This document shows positions 9,949 through 20,016 of a stretch of DNA of 54,224 bases, in pieces. The stretch's first letter is position 1. Every line of letters starts with the position of its first letter. Source of the DNA: Bacteroidaceae bacterium (GTDB lineage: Bacteria; Bacteroidota; Bacteroidia; Bacteroidales; Bacteroidaceae); the NCBI GenBank assembly GCA_017649485.1, contig JAGCGS010000012.1, positions 1 through 54,224 on the forward strand, given 5' to 3'. Under the pieces are notes generated by a model. It did not search any database. It was not told where the DNA came from and saw only the letters and a list, made by a program, of their open reading frames with translations. The position numbers were made by a program, and so were the translations under genes.

Positions 9949-11751
9949 CTATTTTACAAATTCCTTAATTACTTCTACGAAAGCTGGTCCGTATTTGCGT
10001 TTCTTGTATTCACCGATGCCACTCACGTTGCCAAAAGCTTCGAGGGTAGTGGGGCAGGCGAGCGTGAGGTTATGCAACACTTTGTCGGACATGACAATAT
10101 AAGCAGGCATCATCTCCTCCTCAGCCAGACGTTTTCGTAATGCGCGAAGGGTTTCAAATAAGTCGGAAACATTGACCTTGGGAGTGAAGACTGCCTGCTG
10201 CTTGGCTGCTTGTTTTTTGCTTCGCTTCTTGGGTTGAATTTCCTCGCGGACGATAGTTACCAGTTGTGCTTTCATCCTGCCGTAAAGCACATCCTTGCCA
10301 GAGGTGGTAAGCTTTAAGTGATTGTTCTCGTTGTAAGCTATCTCGAAATAGCCCAGTTGCAACATCTGTAGCAGGTAGTCGTACCAATCACGGGCAGGTA
10401 TATCCCTTCCTACGCCAAAGGTTTTGAGTTTGTCGTAATGCTTGTCTCGTACCTCGGGAGAGAAAGAACCACGCAGAATGTCTATTACCGTGCCCATCGC
10501 CACCTGCTCTTCAGAACGGGCAACAGCACTCAACGCCTTCTGTACGATGATGCTACCATCGAAACGTTGGGGTGGATTCTGGCATACATCGCAGTTGTGA
10601 CAATCGCTTGCCATGTTCTCGCCAAAATAATTCAATAATATACGTCGTCGGCACACATCAGCTTCAGCATATTGCTCCATGCGCCTCAGTTTCTCAAGGT
10701 TGATTTCCCTTTGTCCGCTTTCCTCGGCAAACTTACTGAGCATGATATAGTCAGCTGCCGAATAAAACAGCAAGGTGTCGCTTGGCAAGCCATCCCGTCC
10801 GGCCCGACCAATCTCCTGATAATAGTTCTCAATACTTTTCGGCATGTTGTAATGGATAACCCATCGCACATTGCTTTTGTCAATGCCCATGCCAAAGGCG
10901 ATGGTGGCACATACCACCTGTACACGGTCGTTGATGAAGTCGTTCTGTGCCTTTTCCCTCTGCACGTTAGATAACCCGGCATGATAGATGGTACTGCTTA
11001 TTCCGTGTAACCTCAACATAGTTGCCACCTTCTCTGTCTTATCGCGACTCAAACAATAGATGATACCGCTATCACCTGGATGACGGTCAATGAAGTCCAG
11101 GATGGCACGGTTCTTCTCACGTGTCTGATAGCCTCGCTTTACCGTCAGACTTAGGTTAGGCCTATCAAAAGATGACACAAACTCTTTAGGGTTCAGCAAC
11201 TTCAGCTGTTCGATAATATCTTTGCGGGTAATCTTGTCGGCTGTGGCTGTCAAAGCAAGTACCGGTACATGAGGAAACAACTCATGCAAGATACCCAGCT
11301 GCGTGTATTCTGGCCGGAAGTCATGTCCCCACTGTGAGATGCAATGCGCCTCATCCACTGCTATCAGCGAGATGTCGATGTGTTGCAGACATTTCTCCGC
11401 ATCCATCATCAACCGCTCTGGCGAGATGTATAGCAGCTTCAACCGCCTTTCTACACATGCCCTTTGAATCAATAAGTTAGATGTATCCGTATTGCTGCTA
11501 TTCATCGCTGCCGCCTCGACGCCATTGGCACGCAAGGCATCTACTTGGTCCTTCATCAGTGAGATGAGCGGAGAAATTACCAGTGTAGTACCCTCCAACA
11601 ACAAGGCAGGCAATTGGTAGCAGATGGACTTACCTCCACCCGTAGGCATTAACACCAGAGCGTCTTTGCCTTGCATCACATGCGTGATAACTTCCCGTTG
11701 CAATGGACGGAAAGAGTCAAAGCCGAAATATTTCTTCAAAGTAGTAATCAT
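9949..11751 (-). CDS. recQ: ATP-dependent DNA helicase RecQ
   Basis: A 3'-5' superfamily 2 helicase for recombination and fork repair. Visible parts: Walker A in [18 protein letters not shown] box [16 protein letters not shown], the arginine-finger region [14 protein letters not shown], the RQC zinc cysteines ([12 protein letters not shown], then CHNCDVC) and a C-terminal HRDC domain. I chose the ATG at 11751 (600 residues), not the in-frame ATG at 11790, because a TATCTTTG promoter box lies between them, 5 bases before the chosen start; an upstream start would not be transcribed from it. The protein then begins directly with the helicase fold. Confidence 0.93.
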   Translation of the reverse strand: MITTLKKYFGFDSFRPLQREVITHVMQGKDALVLMPTGGGKSICYQLPALLLEGTTLVISPLISLMKDQVDALRANGVEAAAMNSSNTDTSNLLIQRACVERRLKLLYISPERLMMDAEKCLQHIDISLIAVDEAHCISQWGHDFRPEYTQLGILHELFPHVPVLALTATADKITRKDIIEQLKLLNPKEFVSSFDRPNLSLTVKRGYQTREKNRAILDFIDRHPGDSGIIYCLSRDKTEKVATMLRLHGISSTIYHAGLSNVQREKAQNDFINDRVQVVCATIAFGMGIDKSNVRWVIHYNMPKSIENYYQEIGRAGRDGLPSDTLLFYSAADYIMLSKFAEESGQREINLEKLRRMEQYAEADVCRRRILLNYFGENMASDCHNCDVCQNPPQRFDGSIIVQKALSAVARSEEQVAMGTVIDILRGSFSPEVRDKHYDKLKTFGVGRDIPARDWYDYLLQMLQLGYFEIAYNENNHLKLTTSGKDVLYGRMKAQLVTIVREEIQPKKRSKKQAAKQQAVFTPKVNVSDLFETLRALRKRLAEEEMMPAYIVMSDKVLHNLTLACPTTLEAFGNVSGIGEYKKRKYGPAFVEVIKEFVK

Positions 11752-11756
11752 GAGGG

Positions 11757-11764
11757 CAAAGATA
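11757..11764 (-). promoter_or_regulatory. -7 promoter box of recQ, almost touching the start codon
   Basis: TATCTTTG on the minus strand ends 5 bases before the recQ ATG. With transcription starting a few bases past this box, the message would be leaderless or nearly so. Confidence 0.55.
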
Positions 11765-11817
11765 GCAACTATTTTCCATGATTTTTTCATGATTTGTAAA
11801 AAAAAGTGAGTTAATTG

Positions 11818-11848
11818 TTTGCCAGTTGAAAATAAAGTCTTTATTTTG
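11818..11848 (+). promoter_or_regulatory. Probable promoter of the AraC-type regulator gene
   Basis: TTTG at 11818-11821 is followed after 19 bases by TTATTTTG (11841-11848), one mismatch from TAnnTTTG. This is the right spacing for a Bacteroidetes promoter and faces the gene at 11879. Confidence 0.5.
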
Positions 11849-11878
11849 CACCCCGTATAGAAGTCTTAATTAGAAATA

Positions 11879-12394
11879 ATGATTGGTGGTATGGTAAAGA
11901 GAATTAGTAATTCATCGGATCATTCTGCGAGTAAGCCTGCAAAGGAAAGGAAGAGAGAGATTCGTAAAATACAAAGTCGTATTCACGCCCAGAAAGACCA
12001 GAAGAGTCTCATAGATGTTCCTTATAGAAAAATGATCAGCTCTACGATGGCAAAGAGCTTGAGTGAGAATATCTTGAACTTGTTGGAAGAGAAGAAAATC
12101 TATCGTGAATCAGGTTATACAGCCAAGGACATGGCTAAAGAACTGCATACCAATACGCGGTATCTGTCAGCTGTGGTCAATTCTCATTTTAAGAAAAGCT
12201 ACTCGTCACTCATCAATGAATATAGAATCAAGGAAGCCGTTCGCTTAATGGTTGAGAAACGTTATTTAGATAAGACCATTGAGGAAATCGGCCTGATGGT
12301 AGGCTTTGCCAACCGTCAGTCGTTTTATGCTGCATTCTCCAAGTTTGTAGGAAAAACACCTCGTAGCTTCCGGGTGGATATGATGAACATCTGA
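11879..12394 (+). CDS. AraC-family helix-turn-helix regulator
   Basis: A 171-residue cytoplasmic protein. The first 55 residues or so are basic and of no known type. The C-terminal 110 residues form an AraC-type DNA-binding domain with two helix-turn-helix units: one around YTAKDMAKELHTNTRYLSAVV, the second in IEEIGLMVGFANRQSFYAAF, closed by the family motif FSKFVGKTPRSFR. No ligand-binding or response-regulator domain is present. It stops 3 bases before the convergent TolC gene. Its nearness suggests, but does not show, that it controls the peptide export operon, whose promoter lies 8 kb away. Confidence 0.82.
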   Translation: MIGGMVKRISNSSDHSASKPAKERKREIRKIQSRIHAQKDQKSLIDVPYRKMISSTMAKSLSENILNLLEEKKIYRESGYTAKDMAKELHTNTRYLSAVVNSHFKKSYSSLINEYRIKEAVRLMVEKRYLDKTIEEIGLMVGFANRQSFYAAFSKFVGKTPRSFRVDMMNI

Positions 12395-12397
12395 CGA

Positions 12398-13912
12398 CTA
12401 ACGACCAGCCTGTTGAGACGCATGGCGTATTACCTCATGCTTCTGATAGTCGTACAAGGTGATGCATCTCAAATGATAATACGACATCCAATAATGCTGT
12501 AGCGAAGCAATCTGGTTCTGACGCGCTGTCTGCCAGTGTGTCTGAGCCAATGAAAGGTCATTCACATTGGCCTGTGCCCTGATAAACCGCTGCAAGGTAG
12601 CCGTATAAGCATCCTCCGCTATGGTCAGGGCGCGTCGTGATGTCTCCACGATGGCTTGTCGCTCATTAAACTCACTCACGCTGGTCAGCACATCTAACTC
12701 CGTGACACGAGCCGTTTCCAAAGCTGATTGTTCGGCTGCATCCACCATGCTTCTTGCTGCCTGATAGGCATTCTTGCGTTTGCCCCAATCCTTGATGGGG
12801 ATGGACAATCTTACGGTAGCCATATCCTGGGAGTAGGGACGGCGGTAGGCATCGGCAAAATTATCCGCCACTTGGTTCAACCCCACACTGGCATCAATGC
12901 TCATACTCAAGTTCTTCTCTACACGTGCACGTTCCGCATCACGCTGAGCCTCCAAAGTCTGCTGTTGTGCACTTAGATACTGAGGGTTATTCTCACGGGC
13001 ATAGCCAATAGCATCGTCTGCGGATATTTGGATATTGGCAAGTGTGGATGGGATTATCAGCTCTATTTCAGTGCCGCGCTCCATACCAAGGAAAGATGCC
13101 AACTCCTGCATTGCCTTCTTTCGGGCGATGCGAGCATTTGCCAAAGTATTATGTGCATTGGTCTTCTCCAGTTCCAGGATACTCAGCTCTGCCTTCGATA
13201 TACTGGCAATGCGGTATCTGCGTTCAGCTATTGAATAAATCGTGTCGCATGAAGCCAAGTATTCCTCGCTCATGCGTAGCTGGTCTTGTGCCAAAGCTAA
13301 GGCAAAGAATTTCGATACAGCTTCTAATGAGGTGCTTTCTGTATTGTATGCCAACATTTTCTCTGCCAAAGCCAACTTCACTGGCTCAATCTTCTTGTTC
13401 CATTTTAAGGCATTGAAGCCCAAAAGATCCTGTTTGTAGCCAATAGAAATAGGAATTGTCATAAACTGTGTGCCATTATAGGCTCCGAACGTACGCAAGT
13501 AGCCCAATTGGGTAGAGCCATAGAATGAGCCGCCCCACGACTCCATAGGTTGCGTGGCTTGTATGCCTGCCTGCGAGTACAACATCTGTTGTTCACGATA
13601 CACATCCACATCATCCTGGCTGATGTATCGACGAGTCATCGTACGCTCATATTCCAATGGCACAGCTTCTAATGAAACCTGCACCTTTCTGCTGGCCTGC
13701 CAAGACAGGTAGTTGAAGAGGGAGGCATCGTACACGCTTTGGTATTTCTTGACAGCATACGAACTGTCTGTAGCCAGTTGAATAGTCCTGTTCAGGTCAA
13801 GGCGAACGCTATGCTGACCATTGACCATCAACCATTGGCCATTTACCAATAGCATAATCAAAGCCAAAATCACCCATAAATATTTATTCTTGCCTACATT
13901 CATAAAGATCAT
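12398..13912 (-). CDS. TolC-family outer-membrane efflux channel
   Basis: A 504-residue outer-membrane channel subunit. It has a signal peptide, then the long alpha-helical repeats of the OEP family (many Ala, Gln and Glu residues and heptads typical of the coiled tunnel). It is the last gene of the leftward export operon and would give the exit through the outer membrane. The end of the signal region is encoded by five heptamer repeats (13816-13850) that yield VNGQWLMVNGQ, just as in the GH29 gene's signal peptide. An ATG at 13903 is an equally possible start. Confidence 0.88.
   Translation of the reverse strand: MIFMNVGKNKYLWVILALIMLLVNGQWLMVNGQHSVRLDLNRTIQLATDSSYAVKKYQSVYDASLFNYLSWQASRKVQVSLEAVPLEYERTMTRRYISQDDVDVYREQQMLYSQAGIQATQPMESWGGSFYGSTQLGYLRTFGAYNGTQFMTIPISIGYKQDLLGFNALKWNKKIEPVKLALAEKMLAYNTESTSLEAVSKFFALALAQDQLRMSEEYLASCDTIYSIAERRYRIASISKAELSILELEKTNAHNTLANARIARKKAMQELASFLGMERGTEIELIIPSTLANIQISADDAIGYARENNPQYLSAQQQTLEAQRDAERARVEKNLSMSIDASVGLNQVADNFADAYRRPYSQDMATVRLSIPIKDWGKRKNAYQAARSMVDAAEQSALETARVTELDVLTSVSEFNERQAIVETSRRALTIAEDAYTATLQRFIRAQANVNDLSLAQTHWQTARQNQIASLQHYWMSYYHLRCITLYDYQKHEVIRHASQQAGR
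13816..13850. repeat. Heptamer repeat inside the TolC-like gene's signal-peptide region
   Basis: Five consecutive 7-base units on the plus strand: GACCATT, GACCATC, AACCATT, GGCCATT, TACCAAT. They lie in frame within the TolC-like gene near the end of the signal peptide. Confidence 0.8.
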
Positions 13913-13993
13913 GTTAATAATTTATCGTCAAAATCGCTATGAAGCGAGAGCAGTCCTGAGCTTGCCCAAAGATGCCGTGCATGAGCGATTTGT

Positions 13994-14809
13994 CTAATGT
14001 TCAATGTTCAATACTTCCACATTCATCCCATCAAACAGATCTTGGGTTTCGGTCAGCTTGGCACGGAGTGTGATGGTTCCTTGCTGATCCACTACAGGAT
14101 TTACCTCGTTCACGATGGCCTGATACTGTCTGCCTTTATAAGCCACAGGGCAAACCATGATGGCTGTACCCATCGGATAGTTTGTCAGGTCTGCCTCCAT
14201 TACCTTGAACTCCACAGCCATATCTTGGGTAGAGATGATGCGGCACACCGGTTGCCCTGGTTGTGAAAGCTCATGCGCTTGCGCTTTCACGTTCGCCACT
14301 ATCCCATTGAAAGGAGCCGTCAGTACGGCTGTTTGCAACTCATGTTCTGCAGCTTCCAATTGTTGCTTTGTTGTTTGATAGCCCGATTTAACTTCAGCTG
14401 TCTGACGCACCTCAGCTGGTACGCTGGCTGGTTGGTCGGGGTCGTAACCCTGAGCAATGATGACATCCTTCATTTGTAACTCCGCCTGTGCCATTTGCTT
14501 TTTAGTTACTTCTATCGCATTATTCAGTTTGAACATGTCCAGTTCTGCAATACGTTGCCCCTGACGTACTTGCTGACCGTTCTTCACCAGCATTCGCAAG
14601 ATAGGCAGACTGGTTTGGAACGATAGGTCGGCATAACGGGAAGCTACCACCTTGCCCAACATGGTGGTTTGAGGTTGCACTTCAATGACGTGAGATTGGG
14701 CAACTACCTCAGTCACCACAGGCTCCTGTTGGGTGGTGTTGGTTGGTGGCTGACTTTGGCACGCAATCAACATCACGCCTGCCACTGTTATAGTCAATGT
14801 TTTTCTCAT
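13994..14809 (-). CDS. HlyD/RND-type periplasmic adaptor lipoprotein
   Basis: A 271-residue membrane fusion protein. The start has a lipobox (VMLIAC near residue 17). A biotinyl-lipoyl-like half motif (LVKNGQQVRQGQRIAELD), a helical hairpin of about residues 90-160, a second lipoyl half (LTAPFNGIVANVKAQAHELSQPGQPV) and a beta-barrel end follow in the usual order. It should bridge the inner-membrane transporter to the TolC-like channel encoded 81 bases downstream. Its final residues (LNIEH) are encoded by heptamer-like repeats (ATTGAAC twice) running into the stop codon. Confidence 0.87.
   Translation of the reverse strand: MRKTLTITVAGVMLIACQSQPPTNTTQQEPVVTEVVAQSHVIEVQPQTTMLGKVVASRYADLSFQTSLPILRMLVKNGQQVRQGQRIAELDMFKLNNAIEVTKKQMAQAELQMKDVIIAQGYDPDQPASVPAEVRQTAEVKSGYQTTKQQLEAAEHELQTAVLTAPFNGIVANVKAQAHELSQPGQPVCRIISTQDMAVEFKVMEADLTNYPMGTAIMVCPVAYKGRQYQAIVNEVNPVVDQQGTITLRAKLTETQDLFDGMNVEVLNIEH
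13995..14012. repeat. Heptamer repeat at the adaptor gene's stop codon
   Basis: On the minus strand this reads ATTGAAC ATTGAAC ATTA and includes the first two bases of the stop codon. It belongs to the same heptamer family as the copies at 13816, 28559, 28624 and 39855. Confidence 0.65.
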
Positions 14810-14836
14810 ATTTTACGTTATCTAATGGTCAATAGT

Positions 14837-17005
14837 TTAAATTTGCCTGAGGCTCATTTCATAAAACAGTCCTTTCTTCTCCATCAACTCCTCAAAATTA
14901 CCCTCTTCAACAATCTTGCCATTGTCGAGCACTATGATGCGGTCGCAATGCCGAATGGTACTCAGACGATGTGCTATTACCACACGGGTACATGCCAGCT
15001 GATCCAAGTTGTCGCTCACCTGCTTCTGACTGATGTTATCCAAGGCACTGGTTGCTTCGTCGAAGAAGATGATATCTGGCTTTGAAATCAATGCTCGTGC
15101 AATGAGGATGCGTTGCTTCTGTCCGCCGGAGAAACCACCACCTCCTTCCGAAACTACCGTATGAAGACCCATCGGCATGCGTCTTACATCCTCTTCCATA
15201 CTTGCCATACGCAGAGCATCCCATGCATCTTCATGGGTTGACCATGGAGCGGTGATGGTAATATTGTGGAAGATGTCACCCGTAAACAGACTGCCACTTT
15301 GCAGGCAACAGCCTATCTTGCGACGCAGGCTGGTCTTATCAATCTTATCTAAGTCGTATTGGTCATAATAGATACCACCTGCCAACGGCTTTTCAAAGCC
15401 TAAGAGCAAGCGCATCAGGGTAGATTTGCCACAACCTGACTTACCTACAATGCCTACATACTCGCCAGGCATGATGTGCAGGCTTAAGTCTTTCAATACC
15501 ATTGGACCATCATCGAGGTAGCGGAACGACACATGGCTCATGTCTATGGAGCCAGTGAGGAAGTCCACCTGTGGTGCTTTAGGCTCAATCTCTGGTACTG
15601 CCTCCATGATAGGTTTAACACTATTCAGCAGAGGTTTTACCTGTGCAAAGCTTACAATCACTGTTCCCAGTTCATTGATAGATGCTGCAATCATTCCGTA
15701 TGCAGAATTGAATGCGATGAAATTACTCGGTTCAATGCTGTTCTTCATTGTGAACCAGAAGAGCACGGCCGTACCACCTATCGATAGTATGGATAAGATG
15801 GCAGGTAAAAGCCTCTCCATCAGTTTGGGATTGTATATTATCTTTGCCTGTTGCGTATAACGCTCCAACCAGCGAGTGAAGGCCCTGTTCTCAGAGCCGG
15901 TAAGCTTGATTTTTTGAATACCACTTATCATGTTGTATTCCAAACCACTCAGCTGGACAGCCTCCTCTGTATTCTTGGTATACTTGTTCTTCAGTACAAA
16001 ATAGTAGCCACACATACAAACCATCTGTAAAGCCAGAATGCCCATAGCGGGCAGCAGCAATTGACCACCATAGATCCACAATTGTACCAAATAAATTACA
16101 GACATGACAGTACTGAGTAGGGCACCCAATGTTTGCTCGCTAATGAGTGAACATAAAGTCGTTACATTATACAGTTTTCTTGTGAGCTCACCACTTGAGC
16201 TCTTGCTGAAGAATTGGGGTGATAGTAGGAATGTTCTTGCCATCACAGCGTTTTGGGTATGAAGCTCCACAATGTTTTGTACACGCATGATAAACAAGTT
16301 TCGCGAGAATGTTAGCAACAGGGTGCACACCACAGCACCCACCAGTAAGCCAATGATAGGGGGCAGGTCACTGGTATCACCTGTTGGGATCACGCTGTCG
16401 AATATAATCTTATTTACCATAGGAGTGAACATACCCATCAGTACCACCAACAAGGCCGCTACTGCCATTAGAATCAGTGTCTGTGTTGGTACCACACTCC
16501 ACATATATGCTATCAGGTCAGTTACCTTCAATTTCCTGTTCGGCAAAGGCTTGGTAAAGGTATAAGCATATTCAGCCAAATCCTCTTCCATAGCCTTTCG
16601 GCTAATCCTGTGCAGTTCTCCTTGCTTATTTCGATATTCGTAGCCCAAGCCTGTGCTGGTGGGTATCAAGGCAATCAGCCTTCCCTCATGGTCGCGCCCT
16701 AAGAGAGGTCCTACACATTCCATCCACCATCTACCTTTCAGTTTTACTTGGCGCATCATGATACCTCGAGGTCGTAGTACACCTATCAGCTGTTCCTCTG
16801 GTGTTTTCAGTCCGTCATCCTCCAGTTCATAATCTTTGATTCCCAGTGCGTCCAATAGTTGACGCAAAGCTGATTCGTCACTCTGTGGCACAGCAATCTT
16901 CTTCTGTTGGAAACCCATCTGGCGGGTTCCCTTCTCCAACGCCTCAGCCAATGCGGCCTTCTCCATCTGGCGTCTTTTCTGGATTTGATCGATATATAGT
17001 GCCAT
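14837..17005 (-). CDS. NHLP-type ABC transporter, second permease/ATPase (no peptidase)
   Basis: A 722-residue fused ABC exporter of the NHLM 'ABC2' kind. Residues 1-170 form the family's soluble N-terminal domain with its conserved GPLLG...ALIP pattern and lack the cysteine protease site. A six-helix transmembrane region follows (about 170-460), then an ATPase with Walker A GKSGCGKST (near 517), signature FSGGQKQR and Walker B IIFFDEATSALD. It starts 5 bases after the stop of the peptidase-bearing ABC gene, and the two probably act as a pair, as in known NHLP clusters. The substrate is unknown. Confidence 0.87.
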   Translation of the reverse strand: MALYIDQIQKRRQMEKAALAEALEKGTRQMGFQQKKIAVPQSDESALRQLLDALGIKDYELEDDGLKTPEEQLIGVLRPRGIMMRQVKLKGRWWMECVGPLLGRDHEGRLIALIPTSTGLGYEYRNKQGELHRISRKAMEEDLAEYAYTFTKPLPNRKLKVTDLIAYMWSVVPTQTLILMAVAALLVVLMGMFTPMVNKIIFDSVIPTGDTSDLPPIIGLLVGAVVCTLLLTFSRNLFIMRVQNIVELHTQNAVMARTFLLSPQFFSKSSSGELTRKLYNVTTLCSLISEQTLGALLSTVMSVIYLVQLWIYGGQLLLPAMGILALQMVCMCGYYFVLKNKYTKNTEEAVQLSGLEYNMISGIQKIKLTGSENRAFTRWLERYTQQAKIIYNPKLMERLLPAILSILSIGGTAVLFWFTMKNSIEPSNFIAFNSAYGMIAASINELGTVIVSFAQVKPLLNSVKPIMEAVPEIEPKAPQVDFLTGSIDMSHVSFRYLDDGPMVLKDLSLHIMPGEYVGIVGKSGCGKSTLMRLLLGFEKPLAGGIYYDQYDLDKIDKTSLRRKIGCCLQSGSLFTGDIFHNITITAPWSTHEDAWDALRMASMEEDVRRMPMGLHTVVSEGGGGFSGGQKQRILIARALISKPDIIFFDEATSALDNISQKQVSDNLDQLACTRVVIAHRLSTIRHCDRIIVLDNGKIVEEGNFEELMEKKGLFYEMSLRQI

Positions 17006-17010
17006 ACAGT

Positions 17011-19152
17011 TTATTCGCTCTTCATTAATTGTTTATACAATCCATCCTGTTCCATCAGCTCTTCATGTTTGCCTCGTTGTAGGATGTGACCTTGATCCAT
17101 TACGATGATTTCATCACAATCACGAATGGTACTCAATCGATGTGCGATGATAATCTGTGTAGGTCCCATGCGTCTGATGTCCTCCATCAACACATCTTCC
17201 GTCTTGGGGTCGAGTGCACTCGTCGCCTCGTCCATGATGAGTATGGCAGGTTCCTTTGCCAAAGCAGTAGCTATCTCGATGCGTTGGCGCTGACCACCAG
17301 AGAAATTCTGTCCACCCTTTACGATTTTGGTAGCAAAACCTTCAGGCCTGCTGATTATATCCTCGCGTATCTGAGCATCATTGCAAGCCATCATCAGTGT
17401 AAACTCCTCAATGCTATTGTCCCACATACGGATATTTGCTGCTACCGTGTCATCGAACAATACCACATTCTGGTCTATCACGCCGATGGAGTTTGTCAGT
17501 TCCTCTGAACTGATGCTTTCAATGGGTCGGCCATCAAACAGAATCTGTCCGCTCCAGGGTTTATACAGTCCACTGATAAGCTTGGCCAACGTTGATTTGC
17601 CACATCCGCTGCTGCCTACGAAAGCTACTGAATGACCAGGCTCTATGCGCATGTTGAAATTCTGTATCAACGGTGGTTGCAGAGACGAGTAGCCAAAAGT
17701 TACATCCTTCAGCTCCACCAGTCCTCCTAATTTGCCTTCTGCCAACTTGCCGTCACCCCCCCGACCATCTTCAGGATATTTCATCACATCATCCACACGT
17801 TCCATCTGAGAACGCATCTCAATCAGTGTTTGGTTGGCATTCACAATCGCATTTACAGGCGTGATGAAAGCACCCATGAAACCCTGAAAAGCCATCAGCA
17901 TACCAATGGTCAGGTCGCCTCGCAGAATAAGCAATGTTCCCATTATCAGCACCAATGTATTCACCAAACCATTGGCAAGCACGGGCAACAATCCGATCTT
18001 TAGTTGCATGGTGTGAGCATTGTTGTTGATATTGAACTTCCGCGCCCACAGTCCACTCCAATATTCAAAGAAACCAGCCTCTGCACCTGCAGCCTTGATG
18101 CTTTCCATATTGTCGATACAAGAGATTGTGGCTGAGAAATACTTCGCCTCGCTCGTTTCCATTGAACGGATCATGTTGATGCGTGTGTTGGATAAGAGCT
18201 GAATGATGCCCAAATTGATGACCGCTGCCACGATTCCCACGATGGATAGGGTAACAGAGTAGCTAAACATCAGCGTGAGGTAGAGCACAAGCAAAACAAT
18301 ATTGATAAGCTGCGGTGCGATGACATTCACCAGTGAGTGGGTAATGGTTTCATTCATGTGTTGGCGTTGCTGTAAATCACCCACGTTACGCATTGCGAAG
18401 AAGTTCATAGGTAACCTCAGCAAGTGCATCATGAAACGCACATTGCCTTTTAGCGCCAAAGCGCCAGCCACACGCTTGGAATATCTTTCGCGAATTAACA
18501 CCAAGATGAAGTTGAATACAACCAGCAAAGCCATCAAAATAAAGAACCATTGTGCCCATGTGGCATTTCTGCCAGAAAGAATATCATCGAAGAAGATGCG
18601 GGTGAAGAGTGGGGTAGCGATGCCCACTATCGCTCCAATCAGCGTAAGAATAAAAGTTAGCCAGAATGCTTCTTTAGCGCCCTGCATATTCTTTTTGATA
18701 TAAGAGAGAATGCTGGTTTGGTGACCACCTTTGACGAAAGTCTCTGAAGGTTCAAATACCATCGCCACACCTGTGAACGACCGATTGAACTGTTCCAAAG
18801 GAACTTTTACGGGACCAGAAGCAGGATCATTTAAGTACGCTTTGCCATTCTTGATGCCCCTGAACACCACGAAATGCTGAAAGTTCCAATGAATGATGGC
18901 AGGCTGCAAACCATTCAGACTCTCAGCATTAGTACGGTAACCATTGGCTTTCAGTCCATATCGTCTTGCTGCCCGCAGGATACTTTTGGCACTGCTGCCG
19001 TCTCTTGAAACACCACAAGCCTCTCGTACTTCTTCTAAGGGTAACCATTTGCCGTGATAGGCCAAAATCATGGTCAGAGATGCAGCACCACACTCCACGG
19101 CCTCCATCTGAATCACTACAGGCACTTTCACTATTTTTGAGTTGCTTGCCAT
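17011..19152 (-). CDS. NHLP-type C39 peptidase/permease/ATPase exporter
   Basis: A 713-residue peptidase-containing ABC transporter that removes a leader peptide after a double-glycine type site while exporting the cargo. The C39 peptidase has its triad: Cys21 (VECGAAS), His93 (FQHFVVF) and Asp109 (LNDPASG). Transmembrane helices occupy about 165-440. The ATPase has Walker A GSSGCGKST (near 511), signature NFSGGQRQR and Walker B ILIMDEATSALD. All catalytic parts look intact, so the exporter should be active. It begins 3 bases after the HlyD-like gene's stop. No leader-peptide gene or modifying enzyme lies beside it. Confidence 0.9.
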   Translation of the reverse strand: MASNSKIVKVPVVIQMEAVECGAASLTMILAYHGKWLPLEEVREACGVSRDGSSAKSILRAARRYGLKANGYRTNAESLNGLQPAIIHWNFQHFVVFRGIKNGKAYLNDPASGPVKVPLEQFNRSFTGVAMVFEPSETFVKGGHQTSILSYIKKNMQGAKEAFWLTFILTLIGAIVGIATPLFTRIFFDDILSGRNATWAQWFFILMALLVVFNFILVLIRERYSKRVAGALALKGNVRFMMHLLRLPMNFFAMRNVGDLQQRQHMNETITHSLVNVIAPQLINIVLLVLYLTLMFSYSVTLSIVGIVAAVINLGIIQLLSNTRINMIRSMETSEAKYFSATISCIDNMESIKAAGAEAGFFEYWSGLWARKFNINNNAHTMQLKIGLLPVLANGLVNTLVLIMGTLLILRGDLTIGMLMAFQGFMGAFITPVNAIVNANQTLIEMRSQMERVDDVMKYPEDGRGGDGKLAEGKLGGLVELKDVTFGYSSLQPPLIQNFNMRIEPGHSVAFVGSSGCGKSTLAKLISGLYKPWSGQILFDGRPIESISSEELTNSIGVIDQNVVLFDDTVAANIRMWDNSIEEFTLMMACNDAQIREDIISRPEGFATKIVKGGQNFSGGQRQRIEIATALAKEPAILIMDEATSALDPKTEDVLMEDIRRMGPTQIIIAHRLSTIRDCDEIIVMDQGHILQRGKHEELMEQDGLYKQLMKSE

Positions 19153-19155
19153 ATT

Positions 19156-19992
19156 TTACTTGTCCATGATATTGTCAATTATATCGGTAGCTGTATTCAA
19201 CAGCACCTGCCATACTTTTTTCTGGTTGGTAATTACCTGTATGGTGCATAACGAGCCTGTCTTCATCTTCAATTCGCGGCTCTTTTCACGACTCCATTTA
19301 ATGCCGTTGGCATCGGCATCCAGCACCACACGCACCTCATATACTGCTTTATCTTTGGGTACAAAGGTGGCGAATTGCTCCAACTTCATGCGTCGCATAA
19401 TCTCTGTTTGGTTGGTAGGGAAGGGCTCTAAACCTGTTATGTGTCCGTAGGCATATCCCCAAGTCTCGCGTTGCAAATCGGAGGGTGTAACCTGTACCTC
19501 CTGTCCCACCTTCAACTTGCGGATGCTCATGGCATCCAAATAGCAAAGAATCTCACGATCATGTAGCTCATTTTCCTGTGGCATCATCCACACCATCGGT
19601 TCACGCGCTTTGAATCCTGTTCCTTCTGATAGGTAGCTCAGCATGACACCAGTCCTGGGAGCCGTCACTACACTGGTAGCCAAAGCGTTCCTAACTTGTA
19701 CCAAAGCCTCGCCTGGTTGTACACTGGCTCCATGTGATGCTAGCACCTTATCTATATTGCCATCGAAAGGTAAAGTAATCGCTAAAGGTTCTCCAAAGGG
19801 GAAAATAATGCCTTCACCCCTAACTTTATAGCTGATAGTGCCGAAAATACACCAAAACAGAGCCACAGCACAGATGGTTAGCATAGCTGCCAGCACTACC
19901 TTTAGTGACGGTGAAACCACTCGTGCCATCTCTTCCACCTCACTGCGATCGTCCAGTGCCTGCAACGCTTCTTGATTGAAGATTTCTGCCAT
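19156..19992 (-). CDS. NHLP-type HlyD-like secretion protein
   Basis: A 278-residue inner-membrane-anchored adaptor, first gene of the export operon. One transmembrane segment (VVLAAMLTICAVALFWCIF, about residues 30-50) is followed by a lipoyl-like domain (DGNIDKVLASHGASVQPGEAL, then VTAPRTGVMLSYL) and a beta-rich end. This matches the NHLM micro-HlyD group, always found next to such ABC genes. Unlike the second adaptor at 13994 it has no long helical hairpin, so the two probably hold different positions in the conduit. Confidence 0.85.
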   Translation of the reverse strand: MAEIFNQEALQALDDRSEVEEMARVVSPSLKVVLAAMLTICAVALFWCIFGTISYKVRGEGIIFPFGEPLAITLPFDGNIDKVLASHGASVQPGEALVQVRNALATSVVTAPRTGVMLSYLSEGTGFKAREPMVWMMPQENELHDREILCYLDAMSIRKLKVGQEVQVTPSDLQRETWGYAYGHITGLEPFPTNQTEIMRRMKLEQFATFVPKDKAVYEVRVVLDADANGIKWSREKSRELKMKTGSLCTIQVITNQKKVWQVLLNTATDIIDNIMDK

Positions 19993-20016
19993 AATGCTTA
20001 TGTTATCTTGATTTTA

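Noticed and set aside
12398-19992. Multidrug efflux operon
   Set aside because: The C39 peptidase domain and the NHLM-type second ABC protein point to peptide export; drug pumps have no leader peptidase.
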